This document shows positions 57,301-63,497 of a stretch of DNA of 64,000 bases, one piece after another. Every line of letters starts with the position of its first letter. Within the stretch, counting starts at the first letter, position 1. Source of the DNA: Ixodes scapularis (taxonomy: Eukaryota > Arthropoda > Arachnida > Ixodida > Ixodidae); the NCBI RefSeq assembly GCF_016920785.2, contig NW_024609884.1:84808069-84872068 (forward strand), in the 5' to 3' direction. The position numbers and the translations under genes were made by a program. The notes under the pieces were generated by a model that was not told where the DNA came from, made no database searches, and saw nothing but the letters and a program-made list of their open reading frames with translations.

Positions 57301-60177
57301 TGTGCTACGTAATCACGAAGTTGACTTTGCGCTCACTCTTTTTTTATATGCACCTTTTCACCACTCATCACGCCAATAAGAACTGCCAAGTTCGTGGTCC
57401 CTGGGCTGGGAATGACAGCGTGGCGTCTGCACATCGTCGGAAACCACTTAGTCGAGTCTAGAAATACTTGGAGCTCGACCTTCGTTTTTCTGGGTTCCGA
57501 AACTGCAGCCAGCTTTGACGCGTGGTTTATATCCGTTTCTTTAGTAATTTATGATCTGCTTTGCGCATGCAACGGTAACGTTTGCGCTCCAGCAGGCCTC
57601 CTACCTGTTCAAGATTTTCTTGACTGATTTAGTGATTTTCGATGATGCTAGCAAGTTTCTAATTGGAGTTATATTTACAAATTAAAAGTTGAATACGCAC
57701 AACTGATTAAGCATTCAATTGTGCGAAACTCTACTGATAAAACATGCTATGCAACTTAAAGTGTCGGGCTATAATTGTCAATTTTCCCGCAGACGCGCAC
57801 TTTTTTGTGAGTCCCGAGCCCAAGCCCCCCCGTGCCAGCGGTGGAACCAAGCTGCTCAACGAGAATGGCAGGTGAGGGCGGTCACTTAGACCGGCGCTCG
57901 TGGCTGTCGCTGCTCGAAGCCCGGTATTTTTCGCTTCGGCTTTCCGTGTCCGTGTGAACTGTTTCATGCGACGCCTTCGCTGATATATAGACCTTTTCTA
58001 TGCGGCTACTGCCAGAAAACCCTCCACTCTTTTCACTTTAGCAGAGCGAACGCTGGAGAGAAGGCGAGTGGAGAGGAGGAAACAACCAGTCATGCCGAGC
58101 AGAGAGTTATGTTGAAGGGTCATGTCCTTCTATTCGCGACCTGCTACGGACTATAATGCTAGGAGGCACTCTAATGGAGAGACGGTTTGCTCGGTAGATC
58201 GAAATATCGACACATGTGTTTTTTAGACTTTCTCGGATAGGACGTTATTTCGTGCTAACGATCAAGCTAGCGGCACATGCTTCGATTGCTCAGAGCGGCA
58301 CCGACGCATGTTTTTCGCATGCGCTGAACTTTCTACCGAAGCCTGTTCGATACTCGCCGTTTGGTGCAGTTTGGTGCAGGACAAAGTTTGTTACAAGTAA
58401 TTTCACGTTTGGGTCTCTTGGGTCTGGGGCGCTGGGACTCGTCAAGCTGCAGGCCTGCAGCTTTCTTTCCAGCTCCCCTGTCACAAATGTACTGTTTGTG
58501 GCAAAATAAACGAATTTGAATTTGAATTTCAATAGTCCGTCTCAACGTACGAAGCGCAGGAGTGGTGCCGCCCTCGAATTTCCAGAGAACAATGGCGTCT
58601 CTACACTGCTTAGTACGAACCAACGTTATTAGACTAACTCAGTTACGCAACTGCCACAGACGCTGCTTCCAAAAGCAGTATCCCCCCCCCCCCCCCCCCC
58701 CCTTCTGCCCCAAGATCCGCCTCCCATCGCTTGACGCACCTCCGTTTCTTGAGGAGGGGGGGGGGGGGGGGGGGGCGCTGCTGTGTTAGGTAAGTCACAC
58801 AGGTTTCGAAACACAGTGTTTCTAGAAGGCGCTTCATAATCGCGACTCGTAGAGTAACTGTATAGTGTCTTGCAGAGTCAGAGTATCGCGTTCCTTTGCC
58901 TTTGGCCGCCCACTCCGTATTGGCGGAGAAGCGGTCAAGTGGGCCGAGCTGGATCCAAACTTAATGCAGGAAAGCGACCTTGCAGGCACCGAGTTTTGGG
59001 AGCAGCATGTTTCTCGATTTTGCATCTGCGAAATATACATGGTACACTAAAATCGAACGAACTGGAAGGTTCCTTGTCGATTGAACATTATGTGTAACCA
59101 CTAAGTACAGTATAATCGCGCTCTTTTACAACGCGAGGGATGTTTTAAAACATTCGTTTTGAAAGTCTGGGAGGCAGACGACCGAGCTCAGGAACGACTG
59201 GGCGTGGCTAGTTCTGACGGCGTTCACTGCGTCGTAAGTTGTTCCTGATTGTTCAGTCACAGGTAGCCGCCTTCTTAGGCCGGTAATGTCTATATGCCGC
59301 ATTAACTCGAAAGCGCAAAACACTGCTTAGGAACAAGACCCGCGCGGCTATGTGCGTGGTAAGGGGCGTGGATATCGAACTATAGTGGACGCTGTGTTCA
59401 GCTTTTTTGCCTCGCTTCTCGGTGTTTACCCTGCACAAGGCCTGTGGATTACCATCAACCTCGATCGAGCATGGAGCAGATTGAACAGACTGTCGCGTCA
59501 GCGATCAGCTGGGTCTCCTATTCAATCGGGGCCCCACTGACTGAACACGAGCCCCAGTCGAAGGCTGGCTCAAAAACAAAGAACTCAGTTATTCTTATTT
59601 CCCACGCAGCTGAAGGGAACCGTTAGAGGCGTAACTGTTCGGTCTCTTGTCCAATAACCAATCACAGCGATCGACCGAAGGAGTACAGGGAATAATGACC
59701 ATGTTCTGGAAGTGTTTGCTCGAGAAAGTGCGATCTGCATTGGACTCCTGGCTTGCCAAACGCCACGTTTTCGCCTGAGAGACATCACCTCGGTATCGTC
59801 ATTTATTGTGTTACTCCCAGAGATCGGAATGATTGGCTGTGCGCACGATCGGCGGAAAAGTTGACGAGCGGTTCAGAAAACGGCGCGCGAAGTATTCGGA
59901 CTAACGCCGCGGTCCGTCTCCAATCACCCGCTTTCGCACCCGTCCGTGACGTCACGGGCACGCGAAGATGGCAACTGAGAGGAATGCGTTCGGTGTGGTT
60001 GCAGCAATGACAAGCTGCCGGCGTACACCGGCAAGGACGTCACCCTGAAGCTTCCCGGCAAGAGCACGTGGGCCGACTACAAGTGGTTCTCGGTGTTCTG
60101 CCTGATGGCCGACACCAGCTTCGCCACCGTCGACATCCCGAACGTGCTCACCGTTCCCGCTTTTCCGGAGACCGGAG
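16503..60177 (+). CDS. Skeletor: Skeletor-like protein: signal peptide and two DM13 domains (3'-partial, 7 exons)
   Basis: Seven exons splice into 264 residues plus one base, with GT/AG borders and compatible phases throughout. Residues 1-20 are a hydrophobic signal peptide. The first DM13 domain covers about residues 22-135 and the second about 145-254. Both show the family features: an AHG(V) segment, a NF-YDG-AP turn, an A-H-F-V strand, and a conserved Cys after an aromatic-rich strand (Cys121 and Cys239). DM13 domains occur in Skeletor proteins, usually ahead of a DOMON domain, and a redox role for the Cys has been predicted. Drosophila Skeletor was described in the nuclear spindle matrix, but this signal peptide argues for a secreted or extracellular form. 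Introns are about 23.0, 0.8, 4.5, 8.8, 3.7 and 2.1 kb. Exon 7 ends in an open donor and no later exon is visible, so the gene continues to the right. The domain call is firm; orthology is inferred. Confidence 0.9.
19122..19640. mobile_element. MITE-like element with CTATAGTCAGTTACA ends and internal repeats
   Basis: CACTATAGTCAGTTACAGGT...AAGAAGGTAG (19125-19157) is matched inverted at 19583-19618. A 45-50-bp unit (ACAAA...GCTTTC...TTCCC) repeats about 2.5 times at 19335-19455. That makes an opposite-strand frame look repetitive; I see no gene. Confidence 0.55.
21328..21641. mobile_element. CACTCT foldback MITE, copy A
   Basis: The ends CACTCTAAAAAAA are inverted. The arms pair almost end to end, including AACATATGTTT and TGACATTAAGCAATGCAA, with a very short centre. 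No clear target duplication. About 314 bp. Confidence 0.8.
22563..22877. mobile_element. CACTCT foldback MITE, copy B (divergent subfamily)
   Basis: The same CACTCTAAAAAAA left end and CAGCTCAGCGAATGATGAGG subterminal motif as copy A, but a different centre (GACTTAAAAATTAAGTCTGC). The right end is degraded. Confidence 0.75.
23470..23600. repeat. Outlying copies of the 35-bp satellite
   Basis: About four units of the CAGCCTCCTGTATACCGGAC type, the same family as 26585-27955. They are followed by GTACGCTAGAGGTTTAGCTG, which recurs inverted at about 26525-26560 next to the main array. Confidence 0.75.
24729..24850 (+). pseudogene. THAP zinc-finger fossil 1
   Basis: The frame reads APHHRAAVGCPNNSKNGSNA then RLYRV, closely resembling the start of a THAP domain. 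The expected initiator Met reads Ala (GCG) and the first zinc-binding Cys reads Arg (CGC). The remainder of the domain is not preserved. Such domains bind DNA in P-element-type transposases and in host THAP proteins. This copy is inactive. Confidence 0.55.
24955..25290 (+). mobile_element. Penelope-like 3' end with two hairpins
   Basis: One hairpin pairs GGAAACTGGGGTAGGAG with CATTTCCTACCCCAGTCTC. A second pairs ATACGAATACATGGAAGGAT with ATCCTTTCATGTATTCGTAT. The segment ends ACTTACACCAGCTCGCCTAC, the tail shared with the complete Penelope-like insertion. Confidence 0.55.
25890..26102 (-). CDS. Unassigned 70-residue ORF near the right end of the THAP-associated element
   Basis: The frame starts MAEDDPGKLIKAAVYDTED and continues LVRFYTFKDGQTADAA. 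It has a coding-like composition and an AAG-rich leader (TTCTTCGAA) before the ATG. I do not recognise a domain. It lies about 225 bp inside the inverted end and points inward, so it could be a transposon first exon. A chance frame is possible. Confidence 0.25.
   Translation of the reverse strand: MAEDDPGKLIKAAVYDTEDLVRFYTFKDGQTADAASFLSSTRSHNRHLGVASYKQLKKGSAFKAESQSVM
26585..27955. repeat. 35-bp satellite with higher-order structure
   Basis: Around 39 units of about 35 bp, such as GACCCACAGCCTCCTGTTTA followed by CTGGACGCTATGGCT. Many units contain CTCCTGTATACAGGAG-like palindromes. Variant units (TTTAGTCGACG, TATACAGGAGG, TTTAAGGTGG, TTTAGTGGACA, TTACTGGACG) recur in the same order with a period of about 170-180 bp. 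Confidence 0.85.
28088..28395 (+). pseudogene. THAP domain fossil 2
   Basis: The frame CCHGDCTKRVGKGLKISFHV...RTWIGAVKRANQ...CFCGKHF carries the C2CH arrangement of a THAP zinc finger, with its conserved Trp and the CxxH end at 28244-28255. In another frame a GKPPSCPDYLRVQCVFKF segment follows at 28320-28375, matching the usual end of such domains. A frameshift has therefore split it. It begins about 130 bp after the satellite. Host THAP gene or transposase origin cannot be separated. Confidence 0.65.
30884..31070. mobile_element. Foldback MITE with TTA duplication (PIF/Harbinger-like)
   Basis: The ends AGGCCTGTTCACACATG and CATGTGTGAACCGGCCT are inverted. TTA flanks both sides (30881-30883, 31071-31073). 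The interior is rich in AGCGCTA. A 3-bp TWA-type duplication is characteristic of PIF/Harbinger elements. Confidence 0.75.
31482..31610 (+). mobile_element. Penelope-like 3' end with 46-bp-arm hairpin
   Basis: CTAAACCCCCAGACACTGAG and the sequence on to GGCGACAC (31482-31527) is mirrored by 31535-31580 with few mismatches. The tail TAACCAGCTCGCCGGCAT follows. Confidence 0.55.
32800..32880 (-). mobile_element. Penelope-like 3' end remnant
   Basis: On the minus strand a CGTGTTTCAGGTTTTAGATT segment leads to CCAGCTCGCCTGCACACC, matching the tails at 31600 and 25275. ACACGGAGGAAATAAAATAA recalls the hairpin at 31482-31580. Confidence 0.45.
33801..34243. mobile_element. piggyBac-like MITE (TTAA), 443 bp foldback
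   Basis: TTAA flanks both ends (33797-33800, 34244-34247). The ends are AGGGATACTGAACCAA and TTGGTTTAGTATCCCT. Inverted similarity runs through most of the element (for example AATGACGTCAAAGACCTCCA against TGGAGGTCTTTGACGTCATT). No transposase. Confidence 0.8.
34384..35010. mobile_element. piggyBac-like MITE (TTAA), 627 bp
   Basis: TTAA at 34380-34383 and 35011-35014. The ends AGGAGCTGTGCAACAAT and ATTGTTGCACAGCTCCT are perfect 17-bp inverted repeats. The interior shows no coding capacity. Confidence 0.8.
35053..35519. mobile_element. MITE with GACGCTTT ends, copy 1, interrupted
   Basis: It shares CGCTTTACACACGCGCCAG, GCCGCCATTGCCGACC and the segment from GAAGGTCGGTTATGGCGGCG to CTGCCTGAAAGCGTCTA with 45731-45986. 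It is split by the palindrome at 35110-35295. Confidence 0.75.
35110..35295. mobile_element. Near-perfect foldback MITE (186 bp) inserted in another MITE
   Basis: The arm CGCTCATTCACACTGGAAGC continuing GGATCCGCGTTCGC is mirrored to GAGCG at the right. TTAC is duplicated at 35106-35109 and 35296-35299. The uninterrupted copy at 45731-45986 shows the empty site (TCTTACCGAGATGCC). Confidence 0.8.
36182..36964. mobile_element. Outer foldback MITE (TAA duplication), interrupted
   Basis: The ends AGGCCCGTTCACACTCTTG and CAAGAGTGTGAACGGCGCT are inverted. TAA flanks both sides (36179-36181, 36965-36967). The arms include GAGAGAGACTAGACCGG and CCGGTCCGGTCTCTCTC. About 181 bp remains once the inner element is removed. 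Confidence 0.75.
36291..36889. mobile_element. Inner foldback MITE (TAA duplication)
   Basis: The ends AGGCCCATACGCACATTCGC and GCGAATGTGCGTATGGCCCT are inverted, and TAA is duplicated (36288-36290, 36890-36892). The interior is GC-rich and carries long frames on both strands that mirror the inverted repeats rather than a gene. Confidence 0.75.
39574..39708 (+). CDS. Skeletor: Skeletor-like exon 2 (N-terminal part of first DM13)
   Basis: The acceptor is a TTTCTTGCAG tract and the donor GTTTGT. Phase is 1 on both sides. It encodes GVLGSYHGIKIGPL and then the AHGVRGDVYAAND and NFYIANFYYDGDAP segments. These correspond to the DM13 start and its NF-YDG turn. The exon aligns with the second half of exon 5, from the same domain position in repeat two. 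Confidence 0.88.
39709..40532 (+). other. Intron 2 of the Skeletor-like gene (824 bp)
   Basis: Shortest intron found. It holds an A-rich stretch at 40070-40100. No other feature is supportable. Confidence 0.85.
40533..40605 (+). CDS. Skeletor: Skeletor-like exon 3 (middle of first DM13)
   Basis: The acceptor is TTGTTTCCAG and the donor GTGAGT. It enters in phase 1 and leaves in phase 2. It encodes AAHFQVGTESEPGPHGTNLP then DETG, the A-H-F-V strand and following loop of DM13. Exon 6 (79 nt) is its counterpart in the second repeat and has the same phases. Confidence 0.85.
40789..41170. mobile_element. Two adjacent foldback MITEs of one family
   Basis: Each half is a hairpin with TTGCCATAGCAACC / GGTTGCTATGG in its arms and CACACACTTGCGT-type ends. 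The second (about 40991-41166) is better preserved, with AAGGGCGATTCAC at the left and GTGAATCGCCCTT at the right. Confidence 0.7.
42026..42916. mobile_element. CACTCT foldback MITE, copy C, interrupted
   Basis: Left half 42026-42190 and right half 42775-42916 match copy A closely. About 585 bp of unrelated DNA replaces the palindrome centre, including A-rich DNA, G20 (42214-42233) and A31 (42348-42378). Confidence 0.75.
45069..45177 (+). CDS. Skeletor: Skeletor-like exon 4 (C-terminal part of first DM13)
   Basis: The acceptor is TTCGATTCCAG and the donor GTAATG in phase 0. It encodes LKGYRGANITIRVPDNKK and a TDFKYLGVWCESFG strand. Cys121 sits at the 32nd complete codon, exactly as Cys239 does in exon 7. 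Confidence 0.88.
45731..45986. mobile_element. MITE with TAGACGCTTT ends, copy 2 (256 bp)
   Basis: The ends TAGACGCTTT and AAAGCGTCTA are inverted and flanked by TA, suggesting Tc1/mariner-type insertion. It is the uninterrupted version of 35053-35519. Confidence 0.75.
45994..46106 (-). repeat. tRNA-derived SINE or tRNA pseudogene (class II, Ser/Leu-like)
   Basis: On the minus strand GGTGGCCGAGTGTGCTAGC is a good A-box region and GAGTTCAATACCC a B-box-like T arm. The two are about 80 nt apart, a spacing suited to a long variable arm. Stem pairing is imperfect, so a functional tRNA is unlikely. Confidence 0.5.
48475..48857. mobile_element. Foldback MITE with ~160-bp arms
   Basis: The left arm includes GGGCGACGTTCGTCAGTCAT, with the exact complement ATGACTGACGAACGTCGCCC at 48720-48740. 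Arms run 48475-48637 and 48700-48857 at roughly 85-90% match, with a short loop. Confidence 0.75.
50484..51050 (-). pseudogene. Penelope-like endonuclease remnant, left arm (GIY-YIG)
   Basis: The 3' frame (50484-50813) contains GVVYRIPLSCGRVYIGQTGR, then a conserved Arg, REH, a CGTCKCHPDF zinc-binding-like segment, an REILEA motif and a CVS ending. This is the GIY-YIG endonuclease domain found at the C terminus of Penelope-like polyproteins. Upstream coding (ISHNLKKVAGRFDVPVVFSA and SAPRKLAH) lies in another frame, separated by a shift at an 8-nt C/G run. The reverse transcriptase is absent. It mirrors the right-arm copy. Confidence 0.8.
51198..51485 (-). repeat. 3' LTR of the gag-only element
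   Basis: 288 bp, read as identical to 52691-52978. It has TG/CA termini and borders the AGGT target duplication on its left. The polypurine tract adjoins its right side on this strand. Confidence 0.93.
51486..51497 (-). other. Polypurine tract
   Basis: Read on the minus strand this is AGGGGGGGGAAG, directly upstream of the 3' LTR. It is the expected plus-strand primer site for reverse transcription. Confidence 0.8.
51540..52454 (-). CDS. gag: Gag (retrotrans_gag family) of the LTR element
   Basis: A 304-residue frame begins MLTREQEAAMAAAAQMN. A capsid-like retrotrans_gag region follows at about residues 55-215, including SVADFLGELQTYHLA, ARCWLGSQTPFTSLAGF, RLREEFLPAGYA and SLVRYVRVMQELFKRAD. 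The tail is basic and Pro-rich, with 19-bp DNA repeats (51600-51670) encoding Arg/Ala/Gln-rich peptide. No CCHC zinc knuckle is seen, so the nucleocapsid end appears lost or replaced. The frame continues open upstream to 52736, into the 5' LTR and across the primer site. I choose the ATG at 52454 because it lies 2 nt after a strong splice acceptor and starts the conserved part. Confidence 0.85.
   Translation of the reverse strand: MLTREQEAAMAAAAQMNLLTKVTEMCDSVMQRLAHTPGQQETPPREPRPHLTVPVYMGYDDVKSVADFLGELQTYHLASGASEAFIVDRIVPLALQASARCWLGSQTPFTSLAGFQTRLREEFLPAGYATQILRELEARTQHPDESLVRYVRVMQELFKRADPKSPESDRVARVRRQCHPRYHVYLINRTFETLEELARGARLIEEALHAERNYVPSPHPPSERHGGRSHPGPRPPSTGPRAKQPPGGALIPNKRQAGADRAAALVSSRRARQQPPRSSAAAALVQQAPAGLTTSVRPTAPSTP
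51600..51675 (-). repeat. 19-bp tandem repeat in the gag 3' end
   Basis: Three full copies and a partial copy of GACGAGCGCGGCGGCTGCT (+ strand). Because 19 is not a multiple of three, each copy is read in a new frame, giving Ala/Ser-, Arg/Gln/Pro- and Arg-rich peptide. Confidence 0.85.
52457..52625 (-). other. Candidate 5'-UTR intron of the gag-only element
   Basis: On the minus strand a TTCG|GTAAGC donor lies at 52625. The acceptor is a T-rich tract ending GTGCTTGCAG at 52457. Splicing would place the gag ATG 2 nt after the junction and would break the longer upstream frame. Known from sequence only. Confidence 0.45.
52672..52689 (-). other. Primer binding site (tRNA-Lys type)
   Basis: On the minus strand, one base after the 5' LTR, the sequence begins TGGCGCCCAAC. 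These 11 nt match the start of the tRNA-Lys(1,2)-type primer site known from other LTR elements. The remaining seven bases diverge. Confidence 0.75.
52691..52978 (-). repeat. 5' LTR of the gag-only element
   Basis: 288 bp, same length and sequence as 51198-51485. Its downstream edge on the minus strand meets the tRNA-Lys primer site, which makes this the 5' LTR. Confidence 0.93.
53561..53597 (+). other. Penelope-like 3' terminal tail
   Basis: This unpaired end contains AAGCATGAACCAACTCGCCC. Similar CCAGCTCGCC tails end the degraded copies near 6170, 25275, 31600 and 32815. It directly precedes the right-hand 12-bp target duplication. Confidence 0.6.
53958..54123 (+). CDS. Skeletor: Skeletor-like exon 5 (linker and start of second DM13)
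   Basis: The acceptor is CTTTCTTTCAG and the donor GTGAGT in phase 1. It opens with VNFGHVVIPSDFKLPQPQ, the linker typical of tandem DM13 domains. TGAHGVKIGSVVLTDAN and NFHYDGAAP follow. It lies about 350 bp right of the Penelope/LTR insertion complex in intron 4. Confidence 0.9.
54124..57792 (+). other. Intron 5 of the Skeletor-like gene (3.7 kb)
   Basis: Holds G23 (55714-55736), the foldback at 56580-56680 and a short A-run near 54917. No gene-like frame. Confidence 0.85.
56580..56680. mobile_element. Foldback MITE related to the CACTCT family, copy D
   Basis: AAACCTAAAAAAAAAACTGT with a GCGCTGTGGCACTGAG arm is matched inverted by CTCAGTGCCACAGCGCAGAC and TTTTAGGTTT. Flanking CATTCGCTGAGC resembles the family's subterminal motif. 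Confidence 0.55.
57793..57871 (+). CDS. Skeletor: Skeletor-like exon 6 (middle of second DM13)
   Basis: The acceptor is TTTTCCCGCAG and the donor GTGAGG. It enters in phase 1 and leaves in phase 2. It encodes DAHFFVSPEPKPPRASGGTK then LLNENG. It is the phase-matched equivalent of exon 3. Confidence 0.88.
57872..60004 (+). other. Intron 6 of the Skeletor-like gene (2.1 kb)
   Basis: Holds complementary C21 (58682-58702) and G20 (58756-58775) tracts 53 nt apart. No gene-like frame. Confidence 0.85.
60005..60177 (+). CDS. Skeletor: Skeletor-like exon 7 (end of second DM13)
   Basis: The acceptor is GTGGTTGCAG and the donor GTACGT in phase 1. It encodes LPAYTGKDVTLKLPGKS and DYKWFSVFCLMADTSFATVD. 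It then runs into an IPNVLTVPAFPETG tail leading out of the DM13 domain. No stop is reached, so the coding sequence continues past an open donor. Confidence 0.9.
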
Positions 60178-61333
60178 GTACGTCTGTCGTCCCCACCGGC
60201 GCCATTCCTGGGCACGCTGCAGGCACCGAGAACACGTGGTACCCCCGATGCTCCTTCACTGGGAGAGCCCAATGGGCCATCCCAATAGACGAACTATGGA
60301 AGAGATCTAGGGAATGAAAGGGCAGAGCAAATGTTTCGTTTCCGAAATAAAACCCGCTGTGAGATTCAGCGTGCGCAAAGTATCTCTTATGGCAGGTGAA
60401 GTTATTGGGTCCAAAGTTCGTGGCTTCGACAGTCATCGGCAATAAATGGCTCTCTGCAGGGTATGCGGCGATGAAGATTCCGTCGCATTTTTAGGGGAAA
60501 AAATTAACTGATATTTAAAAAGTCGCACGGTAACAAAGAACAGGGACCGGTTCGCCATTCTCGCCACGGGATCTGTTCACCAGTAGGCAGTATCGGAACG
60601 GCGTCTCAGAGGTACCGAGCTGTCGTCACATTCCAAAAAATATAATTTTTCGCGAACAAAAAAGAAGAAAAAAGATAATAAGTAAATTGGACAACCCGTT
60701 TTTGTGAGGTCGTGGTCTCACCTGAAAACTTGTCTTTCCTCAATCTGCTTCGCAAACCAGAGCTGCAGCGCGCTATCCATTTCCGCTTTATGTCGGGCTC
60801 ATTTGTTTTCTCAGCGGGCATACTGTACAACTTGAGCCTTACAGTTTCTTTATACCATTAAATACACACGTACACGCACGCACACACGCACACACACACA
60901 CACTAAAGATAAGAAACCTAAAAGAACAAAGAATGTAAATATGGACTTCCCAACAGCCTTGTAATGGAATCCTTATAAAGCGTAAACTCCCACAAAAAAC
61001 ATGAAAAAAACAAAGAAAAACTTTTTAGCTATTCTATTCTATTTCTTTTTTTCACGCTACCCACACCGAAGGCCGTCTCAAGCGGCATTCCTCGCAGGTT
61101 TTGCCAGGTCCACGGTTCTCCGTTCAGCGTGACGCGCTTCTGCGCCAAATCTAACGTTGACTCGCAATTTTCTGATGCAGCAGAGTGTCTCAGTCAGGCG
61201 TAGTAGCGACGGCTGGCGACGGCGGACTGCGACAACGCGACTGTGGAACGACGTTGGAAATCTCCGATCTAAGCAAAATAAACACACGTCTGACGCGTTT
61301 ATTCCAAGCTTCAGCTATCCTCTTTGGCAATAT

Positions 61334-61351
61334 CCCCCCCCCCCCCCCCCC

Positions 61352-61386
<35 letters not shown>

Positions 61387-61392
61387 TTTTTT
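61334..61392. repeat. Composite homopolymer C19-A30-T10
   Basis: Three uninterrupted runs abut: C 61334-61352, A 61353-61382 and T 61383-61392. The A/T part can pair on itself. Confidence 0.9.
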
Positions 61393-62114
61393 GTTTTTTA
61401 GTTTTGCTGAAAAAGAAATCCTATTTCACGGGTTCAGGCTTGAGACGCGACGTTCTAAAACGATCCTCCCCATGAAATACGCTCGAGCAGAACACTTCGG
61501 ATTGCAAATCTGAACGATCTGGTGCGCGAATGAACAAGTCAAGAAAGCGATGTGACCCATAATTGCGATCTAGGCAGGAACACGCAACGAAGTTTCGTAC
61601 GCATCGCATCACTGCGGATATTCGTAGTTTATAGATAACGTTTTTGCCTCTTCGTGCGCTGGAGTCACTTGAGTAGGCTGCAACGATCACTTCTCTGCTT
61701 GTGCTACGAGGAAGTGGACGCGCGCACCACTTTATAGAAGCCTATTCGACACGATTTCGGACACGTAGAGTTTCGGCATTGGAAGGACGATTTTCTCCCT
61801 GTTGTTTAAAGCGTTCCGATATTTGCTCAGGAAATCACGCTGCGCAAAGCCTGCCGTCGGTGTTCCTCTCCTTGGGGCTGGCCTTGTTCGTGGCTCTCCG
61901 GCTGGGACAACCTTCGGGGTCGAGCTGAAAAGGTTGGTGCAAGTTTCTCGCTGCGACTCCTGTCACGCGGCTCGGCCTACCATCGCATCTCGAGAGGAGG
62001 GGGTTCACACGTTAAACTCAACTTTTGGTCTATAGCATGAGGAAGCAGGAACTATGCTTGCTAGTGATTTATTGGCCCACAAAGTGACGAGGTATATTTC
62101 GGTTATACTCAGCA

Positions 62115-62775
62115 AGACACGTGAGGGTAACAATGGCGGCCGCAAGCACAACCATGATCAACCTTTTTCAGATGCTTCCTACCTTTGAAGTGATATGCTT
62201 ACTTTTCATGTTATTCGATGGCACTGAGTGTAAACCTGGACCTGCTGCGGCCGAGCTTGTCGCGCAGCTTCAGAGAATTGCCATGACCTTATTGCCATCA
62301 AAGAAGACAAGGTTTGAGCCCACTGGCTAATACCCGGGACAATTAAGCTCGAGGCCACCCACACTCGAGCAAGAGGTAGACACTTTGATCAACGTAACAG
62401 CCACGCTGTGAGCTATTCAGGGCAACTTTTGATTCCTTGAAAAGGACCTCGACAGTTTTTTTGGAAAACAATTGGCGCTATAGAAGCAAGGACCCCACGC
62501 AGCAACCTGGATCCGAGATTTACGAAACGACGTATTAAGAGAACGGCTCCATGGAGGGATCCGTCACCAATGAAGTATCCGAGGATATGCTGAAAATATA
62601 AACTGCCGATATAGAGACAGCATATACGTATATATGCTCGGGGAAAAAAGGACGAATGAAATCAGGTCAGATATACTTATTCTTGACAGAGGAGCTAAAG
62701 TAATGCACAGCTTTTAAAGGGTTCTAGCTCCTGTATAACAAATAAATCTGAGAATAATAATAAAAAAAAATCCTC
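62115..62775 (+). mobile_element. Degraded LINE (CR1/L2-like) fragment with ORF1 start and A-rich 3' end
   Basis: An ORF from 62121 encodes a hydrophobic segment (FEVICLLFMLF) followed by DGTECKPGP. An alpha-helical stretch follows, with LEQEVDTLINVTATL in a shifted frame at about 62355-62400. The sequence ends near 62775 in AATAATAATAAAAAAAAA. The reverse transcriptase part is missing, so the copy is internally deleted. Assignment to a LINE clade is inferred from this layout only. Confidence 0.4.
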
Positions 62776-63128
62776 TGTCAGTTTTAATGATTTATGAAAA
62801 ATGGTGTAAAACTCCACCTGTCGCTCGGCAAAATTAATATAAACGGGCAAACATAGCCTCGGGTGATAGTGCTGATGCTAGCGTACCACTAGATCATGCT
62901 AGGCAGCTTACCTTTGCTCTAATGTGCCGCGTCGTTCAATTTAACGTTAAAAGAAGTTGCAGTTTTTTTTTTCTTTGCTTATTTTGGCGCAAGTGAGAGA
63001 AAGGGCGCCACCTTCCCCCGAAATACTGCGATTCCGCCGCGTAATCTCGAAGGAAGACTCGCATTGTTTCCCGATCTGTAGCCGCGTCAGGCGGTCATAA
63101 CGCTGTCATGTCATGGAGGAGTACACAC

Positions 63129-63497
63129 TAGAGTTCCTGAATAGCTAGCTACCTACGGTAGCAGAGTTGCGCCTTCAGCCTCGGCGAGTGGCCGTAGCGC
63201 CGGCTTCCCCGCAAGCCCTGGATGCTTTGCTCCTCACGTGACTAAATTTGGCGAATAGCGGCGCCGTGCGCGCCGCCGCGCGAGGAAAACAGGAGAGGAG
63301 GAAAAGGAGGCGGAAAGCAGGGAAACATACGCCGGGGCGCGAGAAACGTCGGCGGAGCGACCGTAAAGGTGGCTTTCTTGCACGCCACCGGATGCTTTGC
63401 TCCTCACGTGATGGATCTCGGCGAATAGCGGCGTGGCGGCGCGGGGAAAACAAATGCGCAACTCTGGCTCCCGTAGGGAGCCTATACAGGAACTCTA
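63129..63497. mobile_element. hAT-type MITE (369 bp)
   Basis: The ends TAGAGTTCCTG and CAGGAACTCTA are inverted. A perfect 8-bp duplication GTACACAC flanks it (63121-63128, 63498-63505). Inside, GGATGCTTTGCTCCTCACGT is repeated in direct orientation near 63219 and 63391. Confidence 0.88.
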
